Below are positions 1 through 8,124 of a DNA stretch of 64,000 nucleotides, piece after piece. The position numbers and the translations under genes were made by a program. The stretch is taken from NCBI RefSeq assembly GCF_033963835.1, contig NZ_JAXBME010000006.1, positions 1 through 64,000 of the forward strand, read 5' to 3'. The DNA is from Cytobacillus sp. IB215665. Its GTDB lineage: Bacteria; Bacillota; Bacilli; Bacillales; SM2101. The notes below the pieces were generated by a model. The model made no database searches, was not told the DNA's origin, and saw nothing but the letters and a program-made list of their open reading frames with translations. Numbering within the stretch: position 1 is the first letter of the stretch; each line of letters begins with the position of its first letter.

Positions 1-4
1 AAAA

Positions 5-100
5 GAAGGCCAACCAGATAATATCAATCTGGATGACCTTATAATACGAAATGGCGCCTTTCTTGAAGAATGGCGTCTTTATTTATTGAAAGGGCCATGT
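5..100 (+). repeat. Dispersed ATGGCGC/GCGTCTTT hairpin repeat, copy 1
   Basis: Non-coding leader of the window. It holds AATGGCGCCTTTCTTGAAG followed by AATGGCGTCTTTATTT and AGGGCC, the same core seen near 1345, 8292, 19140, 20180, 20990, 51262, 54885, 55468 and 56795. The GGCGC arm and the T-rich tail suggest terminator-like RNA. I see no gene in 1-374. Confidence 0.6.
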
Positions 101-374
101 TTTTGAATAAGCGAAAGATTAAAGAAACTAGTTATTATGAAAGTATGTTATAACATTTTGGAGTGTAAATTCTTTTAATAAATAGAAAGTTTTTGTATAA
201 TTCAAATATTCTTATCTATGTTTTTGGTATTGAGTGATATGCCACATAGTTTTTTAAAGGAGAACAGAGTAATTTTCTTATATATTCAGTGAAAGAGATA
301 TAATATGTCTTGTCCGGTAAACACATCTATTCGTATTTATTTAAGAAAGTTAGAAAAGGGGATGGTTGATCATT

Positions 375-1154
375 ATGGAATATCCAATATCAATAGAAGT
401 GATAGGGTTAACATTACGAGGTATGGCTCACAAACCATTAGGGGACAGTCAATCAGTATATCCTATTGTTATTCTGTTTCATGGGATTACTGGTTCTAAA
501 ATAGATGACAATTTTCTGTTTGTACGATTTTCACGAGAATTGATGAAGCACGGTATAGGAAGCGTTCGATTCGATTTTTCCGGTTCTGGTGAAAGTGATG
601 GAGCCTTTGCAGAGATGACATTTAGTGGTAAGATACTTGAAGGGTTAGAAATTGTAAAAATGGTAAAAAAAATAGATTGGGTAGATCCATCAACAATCAT
701 GCTTATGGGACATAGTATGGGTGGTGCTATAGCTACACAAGTGGCAAAAGAAATTCCTGATGAAATACATAAAGTTTGTTTATGGTGTCCAGCTGGGAAC
801 ATGGTTGGTAAAGCAAAAGCATACTTTGAACAATACCCAAAATTACCAAACGGAAATGTTGATTTAGAAGGACTTGAACTTGGTCTAAGTTTTTATAAGG
901 ATCTAAAGAATCGTAATTTATATGATGGGATTACTTCCTATAAGGGACCTTTAATGATTATTCACGGGACAAATGATCAAATTGTTCCACCTGAATATGG
1001 ACAAAAATATTACGATACCTATCAAGACAATGATGTCAAAATTCATTTTATACAAGGTGCCAACCATGTTTTCTCAAAGTTAAGCTGGCTTGATGAACTA
1101 TTTAAGCAAAGTACTCATTTTTTAAAAGATGGGTTTAAGAATTACGAGGTTTAA
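375..1154 (+). CDS. Alpha/beta hydrolase (esterase-like)
   Basis: A 259-residue cytoplasmic serine hydrolase; no signal peptide is visible. The oxyanion motif HGITG starts at residue 36. The nucleophile elbow GHSMGG places Ser at 114. The acid is probably Asp 201 in HGTNDQIVP and the base His 231 in GANHVF, so the triad is complete and in the usual order. The architecture resembles small cinnamoyl/feruloyl-esterase-type hydrolases of Firmicutes, but the substrate cannot be read from sequence. I chose ATG at 375 because AAAGGGG lies about 12 bases upstream; an upstream in-frame TTG at 366 is too close to that site. It stands alone, with no co-directional partner. Confidence 0.85.
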   Translation: MEYPISIEVIGLTLRGMAHKPLGDSQSVYPIVILFHGITGSKIDDNFLFVRFSRELMKHGIGSVRFDFSGSGESDGAFAEMTFSGKILEGLEIVKMVKKIDWVDPSTIMLMGHSMGGAIATQVAKEIPDEIHKVCLWCPAGNMVGKAKAYFEQYPKLPNGNVDLEGLELGLSFYKDLKNRNLYDGITSYKGPLMIIHGTNDQIVPPEYGQKYYDTYQDNDVKIHFIQGANHVFSKLSWLDELFKQSTHFLKDGFKNYEV

Positions 1155-1339
1155 GGAAGACCTTTAAAAACGGCACAATCAGAATAGATGGAGAAGTATG
1201 AGTATAACAAAGTTAGTTTTAAACTTTTACATTCACTATGTTTTATTCATGAAGGAATTCGAAAAAACTCGAAAAAACTCGTATATTTCTAGCAGGAATT
1301 TATATGATGTATTTTCATTAGGGTTATATTAAATGAAGA

Positions 1340-1400
1340 GTTCTTCCACAATATGGCGCTCATCTAAAATATAGATAAGCGTCTTATTTATTTTAGGGAG
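1340..1400 (+). repeat. Dispersed hairpin repeat, copy 2
   Basis: CCACAATATGGCGCTCATCT pairs imperfectly with AGATAAGCGTCTTATTTATT. This is the same core as copy 1 and lies downstream of the hydrolase gene. The gap 1155-1476 otherwise holds only a short direct repeat of GAAAAAACTC at about 1260. Confidence 0.55.
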
Positions 1401-1476
1401 ATTCACCGTAATAAGGATAGCATGAATGATAAAAATTTGAAATATTGGTATTGAGTTATAGGGTAGTGATTATAAA

Positions 1477-1631
1477 GTGAAACAAAAATTTACACACAAA
1501 CAGGAAATCAAAGAAATTTAGTTGATGCTACTGAACTGACAATCGGAAGCAAAGTTAAAGTATGGATTTATGTTGCACCCGAAAATACACAATTTGTGGT
1601 AGCAAGTGAAGTTATTATAATAAGACCATAA
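1477..1631 (+). pseudogene. C-terminal remnant of a DUF3221-like (YobA-type) protein
   Basis: An open frame of about 50 codons without a start codon or RBS ends at a TAA at 1629-1631. It reads ELTIGSKVKVWIYVAPENTQ near its middle. That matches the ELTVGQKVKVWHERV segment of the intact DUF3221-type lipoprotein at 10816, so I read it as the 3-prime end of a decayed paralog. It precedes another truncated gene. Confidence 0.5.
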
Positions 1632-1667
1632 GTTTTTAAAGCAACTCGATTTATTGCATGCCTCTTT

Positions 1668-1997
1668 ATGTTTTTCCATTTGATTCTTTTGTGGTCTTAT
1701 TTAGCAATATGGAAGTTGGGGACTAACGCGACTGCTTCTGAACGAGAAGCAGCTGTAGAATACGGAATAGAACAAGTAGGAGAAGATTATAGAATAAGAA
1801 CTGATATTTGGTCAGAAGATGAGTGGTACTGCTCAAAGTTGACTAACGCTCAGTGGGACTCAGTTGGATATAATTTGCAATCTTCTAGAGCGTTTCATAT
1901 TGATGGATTACTTGCAGTTATTCCTTCAGATATTGTAGTAGATGCCAACACTCGTTTAGTAAAAGAGTGGGATACTACACTACCAACAAAATTTTAA
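1668..1997 (+). pseudogene. Truncated YiiX/NlpC-type papain-like cysteine hydrolase
   Basis: About 90 residues match the C-terminal half of permuted papain-fold hydrolases of the YiiX/YebB type: a EYGIEQVGEDY segment, then DEWYCSKLTNAQWDSVGYNL containing the probable catalytic Cys, then a V-P-S-D-I motif. The N-terminal part that should carry the catalytic His and the signal sequence is missing, and no RBS precedes the first ATG. The first 15 residues are probably not original protein. It lies 16 bases upstream of the next gene, so it may once have formed an operon with it. Confidence 0.55.
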
Positions 1998-2013
1998 TTA
2001 GATTAGGTGAATT

Positions 2014-3225
2014 ATGAAAAATAAAAGAGCTCTTTTTTTCACTATTATTGTTCTAACAGTTATGAGCTTATTGTTGGTTATTCTTTTAAGTGGTACAGAA
2101 AAAAGCAATACCCAAACTAAGCGCAGTGTGATACATGGAATTGAGAATTTTAATCCAAAATCTTTAAAAGGCGATGAAAAAGAATACCTGCTGTTTTATC
2201 CAAGAGATAGTAGAAATGGTCAAGATAATACAATTATTAAGCAGGTTACAGAGAATGGCAAAGTGGTTCAGGAATATGAAATTGTTGATGAGAGTTTTCG
2301 TAGAATGTATATGCATCAAAAACCAAATAATTTAAATCACCTTTTCATTTCTTTATTTGGTGAAGCTACAATTGATAACTATTATTATACTTATGATATT
2401 TATCAACAGCAGTTTAAAAAAGTTGACATCCCGTATTTTAATTATGAAGTTGGAGTAAATCATATTAAACATTATGGTGAAGACGTTCTTTTCGAGACAT
2501 TAGTGTCTCATCTTACGGGTGATCAAAATTATAATGCTGAGATTAATGGATTCAATGTGTCCATTTCGAACTATTCTAGAAAAAAAAGTTTTGAGACTGA
2601 ATATGGTCATGCACCTAAATGGAGCCCTCTGTTGAAATTTCAGAATAAAGTTATATATGGGGTTGCTGGTCAGGTAAAACAAGGGGTTTACGAAAATCCA
2701 GGCATTGGCTTGATTGACTTAGATGAGGGAATAGTTGATTATGAACAGTTTGATGGTACAGCGAACGAACTATATCCGATATATTCCAATAAAGATCACG
2801 CATACATTTTAGGGAATAACGGGAAAATGTTTGTCTATGACAAAAACTTTCGTTATAAAGTAAACGAACCATTTGCCGATATTCCTCCACAAGATATGTA
2901 TTACATTGAAAGTGAAGGCTCATTGTTGTTGAATGAAAAAGAGGCTCTATACAGTGTTTATAGTGAAGAAAATGGATTTACGTTAGGTATTTTAACTTTT
3001 GATACGGATCCAACATTTAAAGTATTAAATAAGAATTATCTTAATCCAAAAAATAATTATGAAATCCTATATCTTGATCCGATTATTGGTAATATCTATT
3101 TGCTTGAAGCCGGTGAAAATGAAGAGAACGTACTAATTATTAATGACGATAATTATGAGATTGAAAATAAAATTCCAATCGAGTATAGTCATTTGTTGGA
3201 CTTTATTGTTGAATTAAAAAAATAA
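2014..3225 (+). CDS. Membrane-anchored protein with a large extracytoplasmic domain, unknown function
   Basis: 403 residues. Residues 6-27 form one hydrophobic segment (ALFFTIIVLTVMSLLLVILL) preceded by KNKR, so the roughly 370-residue remainder should face outward. That part is rich in aromatic and acidic beta-strand segments with recurring YD/GLID/FVYD turns, which suggests a beta-propeller-like fold, but I find no diagnostic motif. There is no lipobox. Start chosen by ATTAGGTG nine bases before ATG. A perfect 14-bp-stem terminator follows at 3319-3362. Not recognised; function unassigned. Confidence 0.7.
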   Translation: MKNKRALFFTIIVLTVMSLLLVILLSGTEKSNTQTKRSVIHGIENFNPKSLKGDEKEYLLFYPRDSRNGQDNTIIKQVTENGKVVQEYEIVDESFRRMYMHQKPNNLNHLFISLFGEATIDNYYYTYDIYQQQFKKVDIPYFNYEVGVNHIKHYGEDVLFETLVSHLTGDQNYNAEINGFNVSISNYSRKKSFETEYGHAPKWSPLLKFQNKVIYGVAGQVKQGVYENPGIGLIDLDEGIVDYEQFDGTANELYPIYSNKDHAYILGNNGKMFVYDKNFRYKVNEPFADIPPQDMYYIESEGSLLLNEKEALYSVYSEENGFTLGILTFDTDPTFKVLNKNYLNPKNNYEILYLDPIIGNIYLLEAGENEENVLIINDDNYEIENKIPIEYSHLLDFIVELKK

Positions 3226-3318
3226 GCACAATTACTGTTATGGGGCTTATTGATTTAAGCCTAAATATATAACCTAATCAAGGAATGTTGGGACTTTATG
3301 GTAAGACTTATTAAAAGT

Positions 3319-3362
3319 AAAGCATCTAATAATAAATGATCCGATTTTTATTAGATGCTTTT
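3319..3362 (+). terminator. Intrinsic terminator of the 2014-3225 gene
   Basis: Left arm AAAGCATCTAATAA and right arm TTATTAGATGCTTT are perfect complements, and T residues follow. The rest of 3363-3640 shows no gene. Confidence 0.85.
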
Positions 3363-3643
3363 CCTGTGTAAATGATTGTATTCTACTTATTCCAAAATAT
3401 ATTATATAATTCTATTAAATATATTTCTGAGAATTTTTGAGCATTTGGGGAAGAATTAGGAATAATGACCACTAAATTTATTATTATTGTATTGTACAAA
3501 GCCCTACTAACCTTTTCTAATTTGGATGGGTGTATTTATTACCCCCATATACATGTGGTGCGTTATTATTCGTTATAGTTAGGCTTCTGGCCGAACCCAT
3601 TTTTGTAACATAGTATATTGCATTAAACTATGGAGGTGAAAAA

Positions 3644-3826
3644 ATGGGTATATTTAGTGATGAAACTTTGTTTATTTTGTTAGTAACTCTACTTTATTCT
3701 AAAAAGAGGTATTTCTTATCCCAATTCCTATCTAGAACCGGGTCAGATCTAGCTTCTCAACTTGCAGAAGAGAATATATCAGAAATAGTAGATGATTTAG
3801 AGAGATTAGATGAAATGCGTAGATAG
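3644..3826 (+). CDS. Small protein, unknown
   Basis: 60 residues with a strong GGAGGTG eight bases before ATG. The N-terminal half is hydrophobic (TLFILLVTLLYS) and followed by KKR; the C-terminal half is charged and probably helical (EEIVDDLERLDEMRR type). Family not recognised. Confidence 0.55.
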   Translation: MGIFSDETLFILLVTLLYSKKRYFLSQFLSRTGSDLASQLAEENISEIVDDLERLDEMRR

Positions 3827-3888
3827 AAAATCAGTCGAATAAGTCCATTATTAATGAGAAGTCCTCTAAACGACAGAAAACGGGCAAG

Positions 3889-3912
3889 CTGTATGGATAC
3901 TAGTCCATACAG
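3889..3912. repeat. Inverted repeat, first copy of a duplicated leader
   Basis: CTGTATGGA and TCCATACAG form a perfect 9-bp stem around a 6-base loop. The same hairpin with one base change stands at 29344-29367, each time about 75 bases before the same small gene. It could terminate upstream transcription or act in the leader of the small gene. Confidence 0.6.
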
Positions 3913-3967
3913 AATATTATTTTGTAAATAGTATACATTAAAATAACATTTTAAGGTTGAAACTTCG

Positions 3968-4147
3968 ATGATTTCATATTTATTTGTGATGACCATGGTA
4001 AGTTTTATTTGTATGATAGTAGTATTGATTGAATATGAAACATTAGTCTATGAATTATTTATTAGAGAACCCATTCAAAACGTGCCCTTTTTAACACCTC
4101 AACCTTTAGCAGAGCCAGATAGCTTGATTACTGAAGAATTTTTATAA
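3968..4147 (+). CDS. Small single-TM protein, 59 aa, duplicated at 29442
   Basis: It starts MISYLFVMTMVSFICMIVVL: one N-terminal transmembrane segment, then a conserved tail with REPIQNVPFLTPQPLAEPDS and an acidic end. AAGGTTGAAA lies upstream. The tail is nearly identical in the copy at 29442-29603 while the DNA differs mainly at synonymous positions, which supports real coding. Unknown function; a short membrane peptide of accessory regions. Confidence 0.55.
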   Translation: MISYLFVMTMVSFICMIVVLIEYETLVYELFIREPIQNVPFLTPQPLAEPDSLITEEFL

Positions 4148-4164
4148 CATTGTCATAGGTTTTA

Positions 4165-4245
4165 ATTAAACACAATGATTAGTGAGTCGATTAGTTCCAG
4201 TTATTCATAAATGAAAAATTGGAACTATTTTATTTTACATAATCA
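4165..4245 (+). repeat. Dispersed CACAATGATTA(A/G)TGAG repeat
   Basis: ACACAATGATTAGTGAGTCG followed by ATTAGTTCCAGTT and a partner AAATTGGAACT that can pair. Related units lie at about 9661, 15650, 27133, 29627, 40757 and 53350, mostly 3-prime of small genes; some copies carry their own stem (GGGGCTGAATTCAGTCC). Confidence 0.55.
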
Positions 4246-4340
4246 GGAATCTACTTTGAGGTTTATCATAGTTTAGCTTCCTTTGCCTCTTATTTACATA
4301 GACTTCAGTAAATTTTTGTCACGTTATATATGAAAGCCCA

Positions 4341-4390
4341 ACCTTCTATAGAAAATATTTCATATATTAAAGTAAAATAATTATAGAAGG
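4341..4390 (+). promoter_or_regulatory. Sigma-K-like promoter inside an inverted repeat
   Basis: AC at 4341, an 18-base spacer, then CATATATTA at 4361-4369, an exact fit to the late mother-cell -10 consensus CATANNNTA. CCTTCTATA (4342-4350) is the perfect complement of TATAGAAGG (4382-4390), whose GAAGG is the ribosome binding site of the collagen-like gene. The block is conserved before all four collagen-like genes. Confidence 0.6.
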
Positions 4391-4401
4391 TGAAATTATT
4401 A

Positions 4402-5016
4402 ATGGAAGATAAAGATTGTAAATGTAGAGTGGTTCCACCACCACCGAAAGGACCACAGGGGCCACCGGGGAAACCTGGAGGGCAAGGTCCAATGGGTATC
4501 CAAGGACCAACAGGATCAACAGGACCAACAGGACCAACAGGACCAACAGGTACCCCAAAGATTGTTAGTTTTCGAGCCGAAAATAACGCCCAACAGGACG
4601 TACCTGCTACTGCCATAATCGAATTTCAAAATGAAATTTATGATTGTGTACAACCACCTGGTAATTATAACCCACAAACATCAACATTCACTGCACCATG
4701 TGATGGTATTTATCATTTCACTAGCAGTGCACTTGTGCAAGGTAATCAAGGAACGAATATTCAGATTAGCATAGTAAAATTGGAGGTAGGTCCATCTTTG
4801 ATTGCATGCAACTCATATACGTTTAACGAAGATGGGGAAATGAGCTGTGTAAGCGTAGGTACTTCAATAGACTTACTTACAGGTGAAGGAGTACAGGTTC
4901 TACTTCAAGCAACGGGAGCTGTTTCAATTATACAGAATGGTACACCTACTGTTGGTAATAGAGCAACTTGCTTCACTGGAGAGATTGTCAATGATATGTG
5001 CATGCCCCTTAATTGA
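4402..5016 (+). CDS. Collagen-like spore surface protein 1 with C1q-type C-terminal domain
   Basis: 204 residues from ATG 4402. The N-terminal signature [15 protein letters not shown] is shared with three paralogs and probably works as the anchoring sequence. About 12 imperfect Gly-X-Y triplets follow, ending in GPTGSTGPTGPTGPTGTP. The remaining 150 residues resemble the C1q/TNF jelly roll (FRAENNAQQDVPATAIIEFQ; STFTAPCDGIYHF), which in BclA-type filaments forms the trimeric tip. The short collagen stem predicts a short filament. GTG at 4390 lies within the ribosome binding site, so ATG 4402 is preferred. First of three tandem paralogs; own promoter and terminator (5025-5049). Confidence 0.85.
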   Translation: MEDKDCKCRVVPPPPKGPQGPPGKPGGQGPMGIQGPTGSTGPTGPTGPTGTPKIVSFRAENNAQQDVPATAIIEFQNEIYDCVQPPGNYNPQTSTFTAPCDGIYHFTSSALVQGNQGTNIQISIVKLEVGPSLIACNSYTFNEDGEMSCVSVGTSIDLLTGEGVQVLLQATGAVSIIQNGTPTVGNRATCFTGEIVNDMCMPLN

Positions 5017-5024
5017 AATTTAAA

Positions 5025-5049
5025 GAAGCTGGTATAAAACGCCAGCTTC
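5025..5049 (+). terminator. Terminator of collagen-like gene 1
   Basis: GAAGCTGG and CCAGCTTC are perfect complements around a 9-base loop; the 3-prime side reads ATTG rather than a long T-tract. Confidence 0.6.
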
Positions 5050-5173
5050 ATTGAATGTTAATGTTTATAATATTCAAATCTAGTTTACATAATGAACACG
5101 ATAGGAACTTTTGGTAATATACACAATTAACATAGACTTCAGTCCATTTTAGTCACATTATATATGTTAGTCC

Positions 5174-5224
5174 ACTCTTCTATAGATAATATTCATAAAT
5201 ATATAGTAAAGACAATTATAGAAG
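5174..5224 (+). promoter_or_regulatory. Promoter/inverted-repeat block of collagen-like gene 2
   Basis: AC, an 18-base spacer, then CATAAATAT. CTTCTATA (5177-5184) pairs with TATAGAAG (5217-5224), which overlaps the ribosome binding site. The -10 match is weaker than for gene 1. Confidence 0.45.
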
Positions 5225-5236
5225 GTGAAAATAATA

Positions 5237-5782
5237 ATGAAAGAAAAAGATTGTAAATGTAGGGTCGTTCCTCCACCACCTCAAGGGCCACAGGGACCTC
5301 AAGGGCCACCAGGACCAATGGGAATGCAAGGGCCACCGGGACCAATGGGTATGCAAGGACCACCAGGTCCAGAAGTAATGAAGATTGAATTAGCTGCTCC
5401 ATCAGTATCAACAGTATTAAGTCCCGATAATTTTGTTGGGCTCGGTACCTCAGGTAATTTCGCACAAAATAATGTAGTCATTGCACAAGATGCAACCATT
5501 ACAGATTTGATTTTTAGTACCAGGGATAATAGTATAACAATGGGTGAATCTGTAATGTGTCAGATTATTATAGATAGTTTTTGTGGTTCGTCGTTGAGTA
5601 CTACAGGAATTGTAGCAACGGTAGAAGGTCCAAGTCCAGGGTTGCAAAATTGTTGCGGCACTGCAACGGGTAATTTCTCCGTTTCCCAATGTGACCTATT
5701 ATCTGTAAGGATCACTGCCACTGATACGGGTCAACCACTAGATAATGGTGTTGCAGCCACCATTCTTTTTACAGTCCCGTAA
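5237..5782 (+). CDS. Collagen-like spore surface protein 2
   Basis: 181 residues. Start [16 protein letters not shown], then a collagen stretch of about 11 triplets with two repeated GPPGPMGMQ units, then a 130-residue beta-rich domain that includes [20 protein letters not shown] and a NCCGTATG segment. That domain differs from the C1q-like one of its neighbours and looks more like BclB-type exosporium tips. ATG at 5237 is preferred over the in-RBS GTG 12 bases upstream. A strong hairpin terminator follows. Role inferred from architecture and the promoter: a spore surface filament subunit. Confidence 0.82.
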   Translation: MKEKDCKCRVVPPPPQGPQGPQGPPGPMGMQGPPGPMGMQGPPGPEVMKIELAAPSVSTVLSPDNFVGLGTSGNFAQNNVVIAQDATITDLIFSTRDNSITMGESVMCQIIIDSFCGSSLSTTGIVATVEGPSPGLQNCCGTATGNFSVSQCDLLSVRITATDTGQPLDNGVAATILFTVP

Positions 5783-5785
5783 AAG

Positions 5786-5826
5786 CACATAAGGTAGGAA
5801 TAGTCCATCTATTCCTACTTTATGTG
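5786..5826 (+). terminator. Terminator of collagen-like gene 2
   Basis: A long hairpin with arms CACATAAGGTAGGAATA and TATTCCTACTTTATGTG (one mispair), loop about 7 bases. Confidence 0.75.
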
Positions 5827-5950
5827 TTGTATATCATTGAATACCGTATACAAAACTAGTTTACATAATAGCAACTATAGAAACTTATTTGAAAACACAT
5901 AATTAACATAGACTTCTACACATTTTAGTCACGTTATATATGTTAGTCCA

Positions 5951-6001
5951 ACCTTCTGTAGGAAATATCCATACATATAAAGTAAAAACAATTATAGAAG
6001 G
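5951..6001 (+). promoter_or_regulatory. Promoter/inverted-repeat block of collagen-like gene 3
   Basis: AC, exactly 17 bases, then CATACATAT at 5970. CCTTCTGTA (5952-5960) pairs with TATAGAAGG (5993-6001) through one G-T pair, so the pairing survives a base change relative to gene 1. Confidence 0.5.
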
Positions 6002-6012
6002 TGAAAATAATA

Positions 6013-6576
6013 ATGAAAGAAAAAGATTGTAAATGTAGAGTTGTCCCACCTCCACCCCAAGGACCACAGGGGCCACCAGGAAAACAGGGACCACAAGGAC
6101 CACAAGGACCACAGGGACCACAAGGACCAATGGGACTACCAGGTAATCCCTTATCTTATGGTGTTTTACGTGATGATCAAGATCCATTTTCGATAGATAA
6201 TGGAGATCCTATCATTCCAACAAATGGATATAATATGCCGGGCCCTTTTAATATGACAACTCTTAATCCTTTGAATGGCTCCATAACTGTGCAAAATACC
6301 GGAGACTATGAAATTTCATTTACTGTGAATGCAAGAGCCCAAGATGCTGGTGATATTGCTACCCTAGATTTTAGTATTCGGATCACAATAAATGGTATTG
6401 AGCAGGATGATACTACGATGAGAGCAGAAGATTCTAATCCTGATAGTTTAGTTCTCTTATTATCAAGGACCACCATTCGAATGTTAAACGCTAATGATGT
6501 AATTTCTACCGAACTAAACGCAGGCACATCTGTTCTTTTTTCAGAACCTTCACTGCAAGTAATTCAATTATCTTAG
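6013..6576 (+). CDS. Collagen-like spore surface protein 3 with BclA/TNF-type C-terminal domain
   Basis: 187 residues. [16 protein letters not shown] leader, about 11 Gly-X-Y triplets (GPQ repeated five times, including an uninterrupted [14 protein letters not shown] run), then a 145-residue jelly-roll domain with [20 protein letters not shown], a strand pattern typical of BclA C-terminal domains. The DNA of the GPQ run is a CCACAAGGA microrepeat, so length variation is likely. ATG 6013 selected as for the paralogs. Third of the tandem set; terminator at 6595-6622. Confidence 0.85.
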   Translation: MKEKDCKCRVVPPPPQGPQGPPGKQGPQGPQGPQGPQGPMGLPGNPLSYGVLRDDQDPFSIDNGDPIIPTNGYNMPGPFNMTTLNPLNGSITVQNTGDYEISFTVNARAQDAGDIATLDFSIRITINGIEQDDTTMRAEDSNPDSLVLLLSRTTIRMLNANDVISTELNAGTSVLFSEPSLQVIQLS

Positions 6577-6594
6577 AATAAAGAAGGTTCTTCA

Positions 6595-6622
6595 GAAGCT
6601 GGCGGGTGATAACGTCAGCTTC
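6595..6622 (+). terminator. Terminator of collagen-like gene 3
   Basis: GAAGCTG pairs with CAGCTTC across a 14-base loop. Confidence 0.6.
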
Positions 6623-6887
6623 ATTGTATATCAATGAATACAATATTCAATTCTAGTTTACATAATCATAACTATAGGAACCAATACATTTTCATAAACG
6701 TTGATATGACAGTGTTCTATTAAAATAAATATTTATTAAATATACATATTTTAATACTTTGTTGAATAATAAAGTTTTTGAAGAGGGGGAATTTAATTAT
6801 TTCCCGAATTTCTTGCATAAAAAGTTTTTGCAAAAGGAGGTGTTAGTAAACACAAGTTGAGTTGTGTTCTAAAGGCAAAAAAAAAGA

Positions 6888-7301
6888 ACTCAGATTGGAT
6901 TGTTTGGTGACTGGATAAAATGGTGTTTGCCTACAATTATCACTTTAAGCATTTATTCATGGGGTTAGTTATCAAAGTTGAACAATGGAAAACAAAACAT
7001 TTATCTTTTCTAAATTGAGGACTGCGCAATTACAGTCCTTATCACATGTCTGAAAAAAAAGCGGGGTCTATGAGCCGTCTGACTATAATAGAAATAACTG
7101 CCCACAAATTGCCCACTAGGAATCGATTTTTTTAATTTATTTTGCATGCTGCCTTTTTTAGAAGTATTGATTTATATGTATTATCAACTTCGTATGATAC
7201 GTTTTTCTGTTAGAAGGCGTGTTCCGCACACATGTTCATCCTTGGGAACGTGACCAATGTATGACTTTATATTAATATTAAAATGTTGATTTAACAACGT
7301 T
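6888..7301. repeat. Conserved non-coding block, copy 1 of a collagen/Cys-rich cassette
   Basis: About 410 bases are almost identical to 25360-25760. Both copies lie between a collagen-like gene and a convergent gene of the 7646/25904 family. Shared landmarks are GATTGTTTGGTGACTGG, AGGACTGCGCAATT and AGAAGGCGTGTTCCGCAC. I find no conserved frame through it; copy 1 carries 11 extra bases between two GCCCAC repeats. It may be an ncRNA, a remnant of a lost gene, or just the middle of a recently duplicated segment. Confidence 0.75.
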
Positions 7302-7318
7302 TACATGGGTTAAAACGG

Positions 7319-7373
7319 TGGGTCAAGTTGTGAGATTCAATTCTCTACTACAATTTGACCCACTTTTGACCCA
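7319..7373. repeat. Hairpin plus TTGACCCAC direct repeat
   Basis: GGGTCAAGTTGT pairs with ACAATTTGACCC (one G-T) around an 18-base loop, then TTGACCCAC recurs. The counterpart near 25780 differs in sequence but retains GTGGTCAAG/CTTGATCAC pairing and the trailing TTTTTGACC. Confidence 0.55.
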
Positions 7374-7606
7374 CAAAAACTCCAAAAAAATCGACCCCAA
7401 TTATTATTATTCTCAGGTGTGAATTCACCAATTTTACAATATGCGCAATGGTAATATTTATGTAGACTAAAGCTTAAGAGTACCGTCGAAAGAAGAAATA
7501 ATTAAGAAACATAATAGAAAATGTGTTGAATAACCATTATTCTTATTGGATGCATCTACAAATAAGGAAAGCATATTATGTATTACATTGGTCATGGTGA
7601 CATGGA

Positions 7607-7638
7607 AACTGCCCTACTATTTGATTAGTAGGGCAGTT
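7607..7638. terminator. Bidirectional terminator
   Basis: AACTGCCCTACTA and TAGTAGGGCAGTT are perfect complements with a 6-base loop. It lies just beyond the 3-prime end of the minus-strand gene. Confidence 0.75.
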
Positions 7639-7645
7639 CTTGTGT

Positions 7646-8101
7646 TTATTTATCTTTTTGAAAAGTAGTGACATTTATACATCGGCAATTACTTTCTAAT
7701 TCTAAGGAAGGGGTTGATCCGACATCTATAAGGGAGAGTTGGTACATATGACAACCTAATCCTGGTTCATCACATACTGTATTATTAGGTGTTAATGTGT
7801 AGGGGTTGGATATTTGTTCAAAGACATTGTACCTACATAACGTTGTAGTATTGCCTCCTGATATTCGTTCAACAACATAGTTGACATTAAGGGTGCCACC
7901 TGCAACAGCAATCTTTCGTATATCTATCATTGTATCAATTTTAACAACCAAGTCTTTTTTTGTGACCTTTAAAGCTTCTGTTGTTAAGGATATATTCATA
8001 AAAGATGTAGATGAACTATTATCCGACAAAGTTATCGTATCAAATTGACAATTGCACATTAGTTCATTGTTGGTCTTCCCTTTACATTGACAATCTGCCA
8101 T
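7646..8101 (-). CDS. Cys-rich probable spore surface protein (family with 25904-26362)
   Basis: 151 residues beginning MADCQCKGKTNNELMCNCQF. Cys occurs in CxC/CxCxF clusters at the N-terminus, in NNTVCDEPGLGCHMY in the middle and in SNCRCINVTTF near the end. The rest alternates beta-strand-like segments (NVNYVVERISGGNTTTLCRY). The pattern fits disulfide-bonded spore coat, exosporium or appendage subunits; it is not the Ena DUF3992 sequence as I know it, so the family is left unnamed. It is convergent with the collagen-like genes, as in the second cassette. GAAAGGAATG precedes the start. Confidence 0.75.
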   Translation of the reverse strand: MADCQCKGKTNNELMCNCQFDTITLSDNSSSTSFMNISLTTEALKVTKKDLVVKIDTMIDIRKIAVAGGTLNVNYVVERISGGNTTTLCRYNVFEQISNPYTLTPNNTVCDEPGLGCHMYQLSLIDVGSTPSLELESNCRCINVTTFQKDK

Positions 8102-8124
8102 AAGAGTCCATTCCTTTCAGTGAT

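Noticed and set aside
5193-5465. Long minus-strand frames opposite all collagen-like genes
   Set aside because: They are mirror images of GGPCC-rich Gly-X-Y repeats, have no RBS and share no conserved sequence beyond that.
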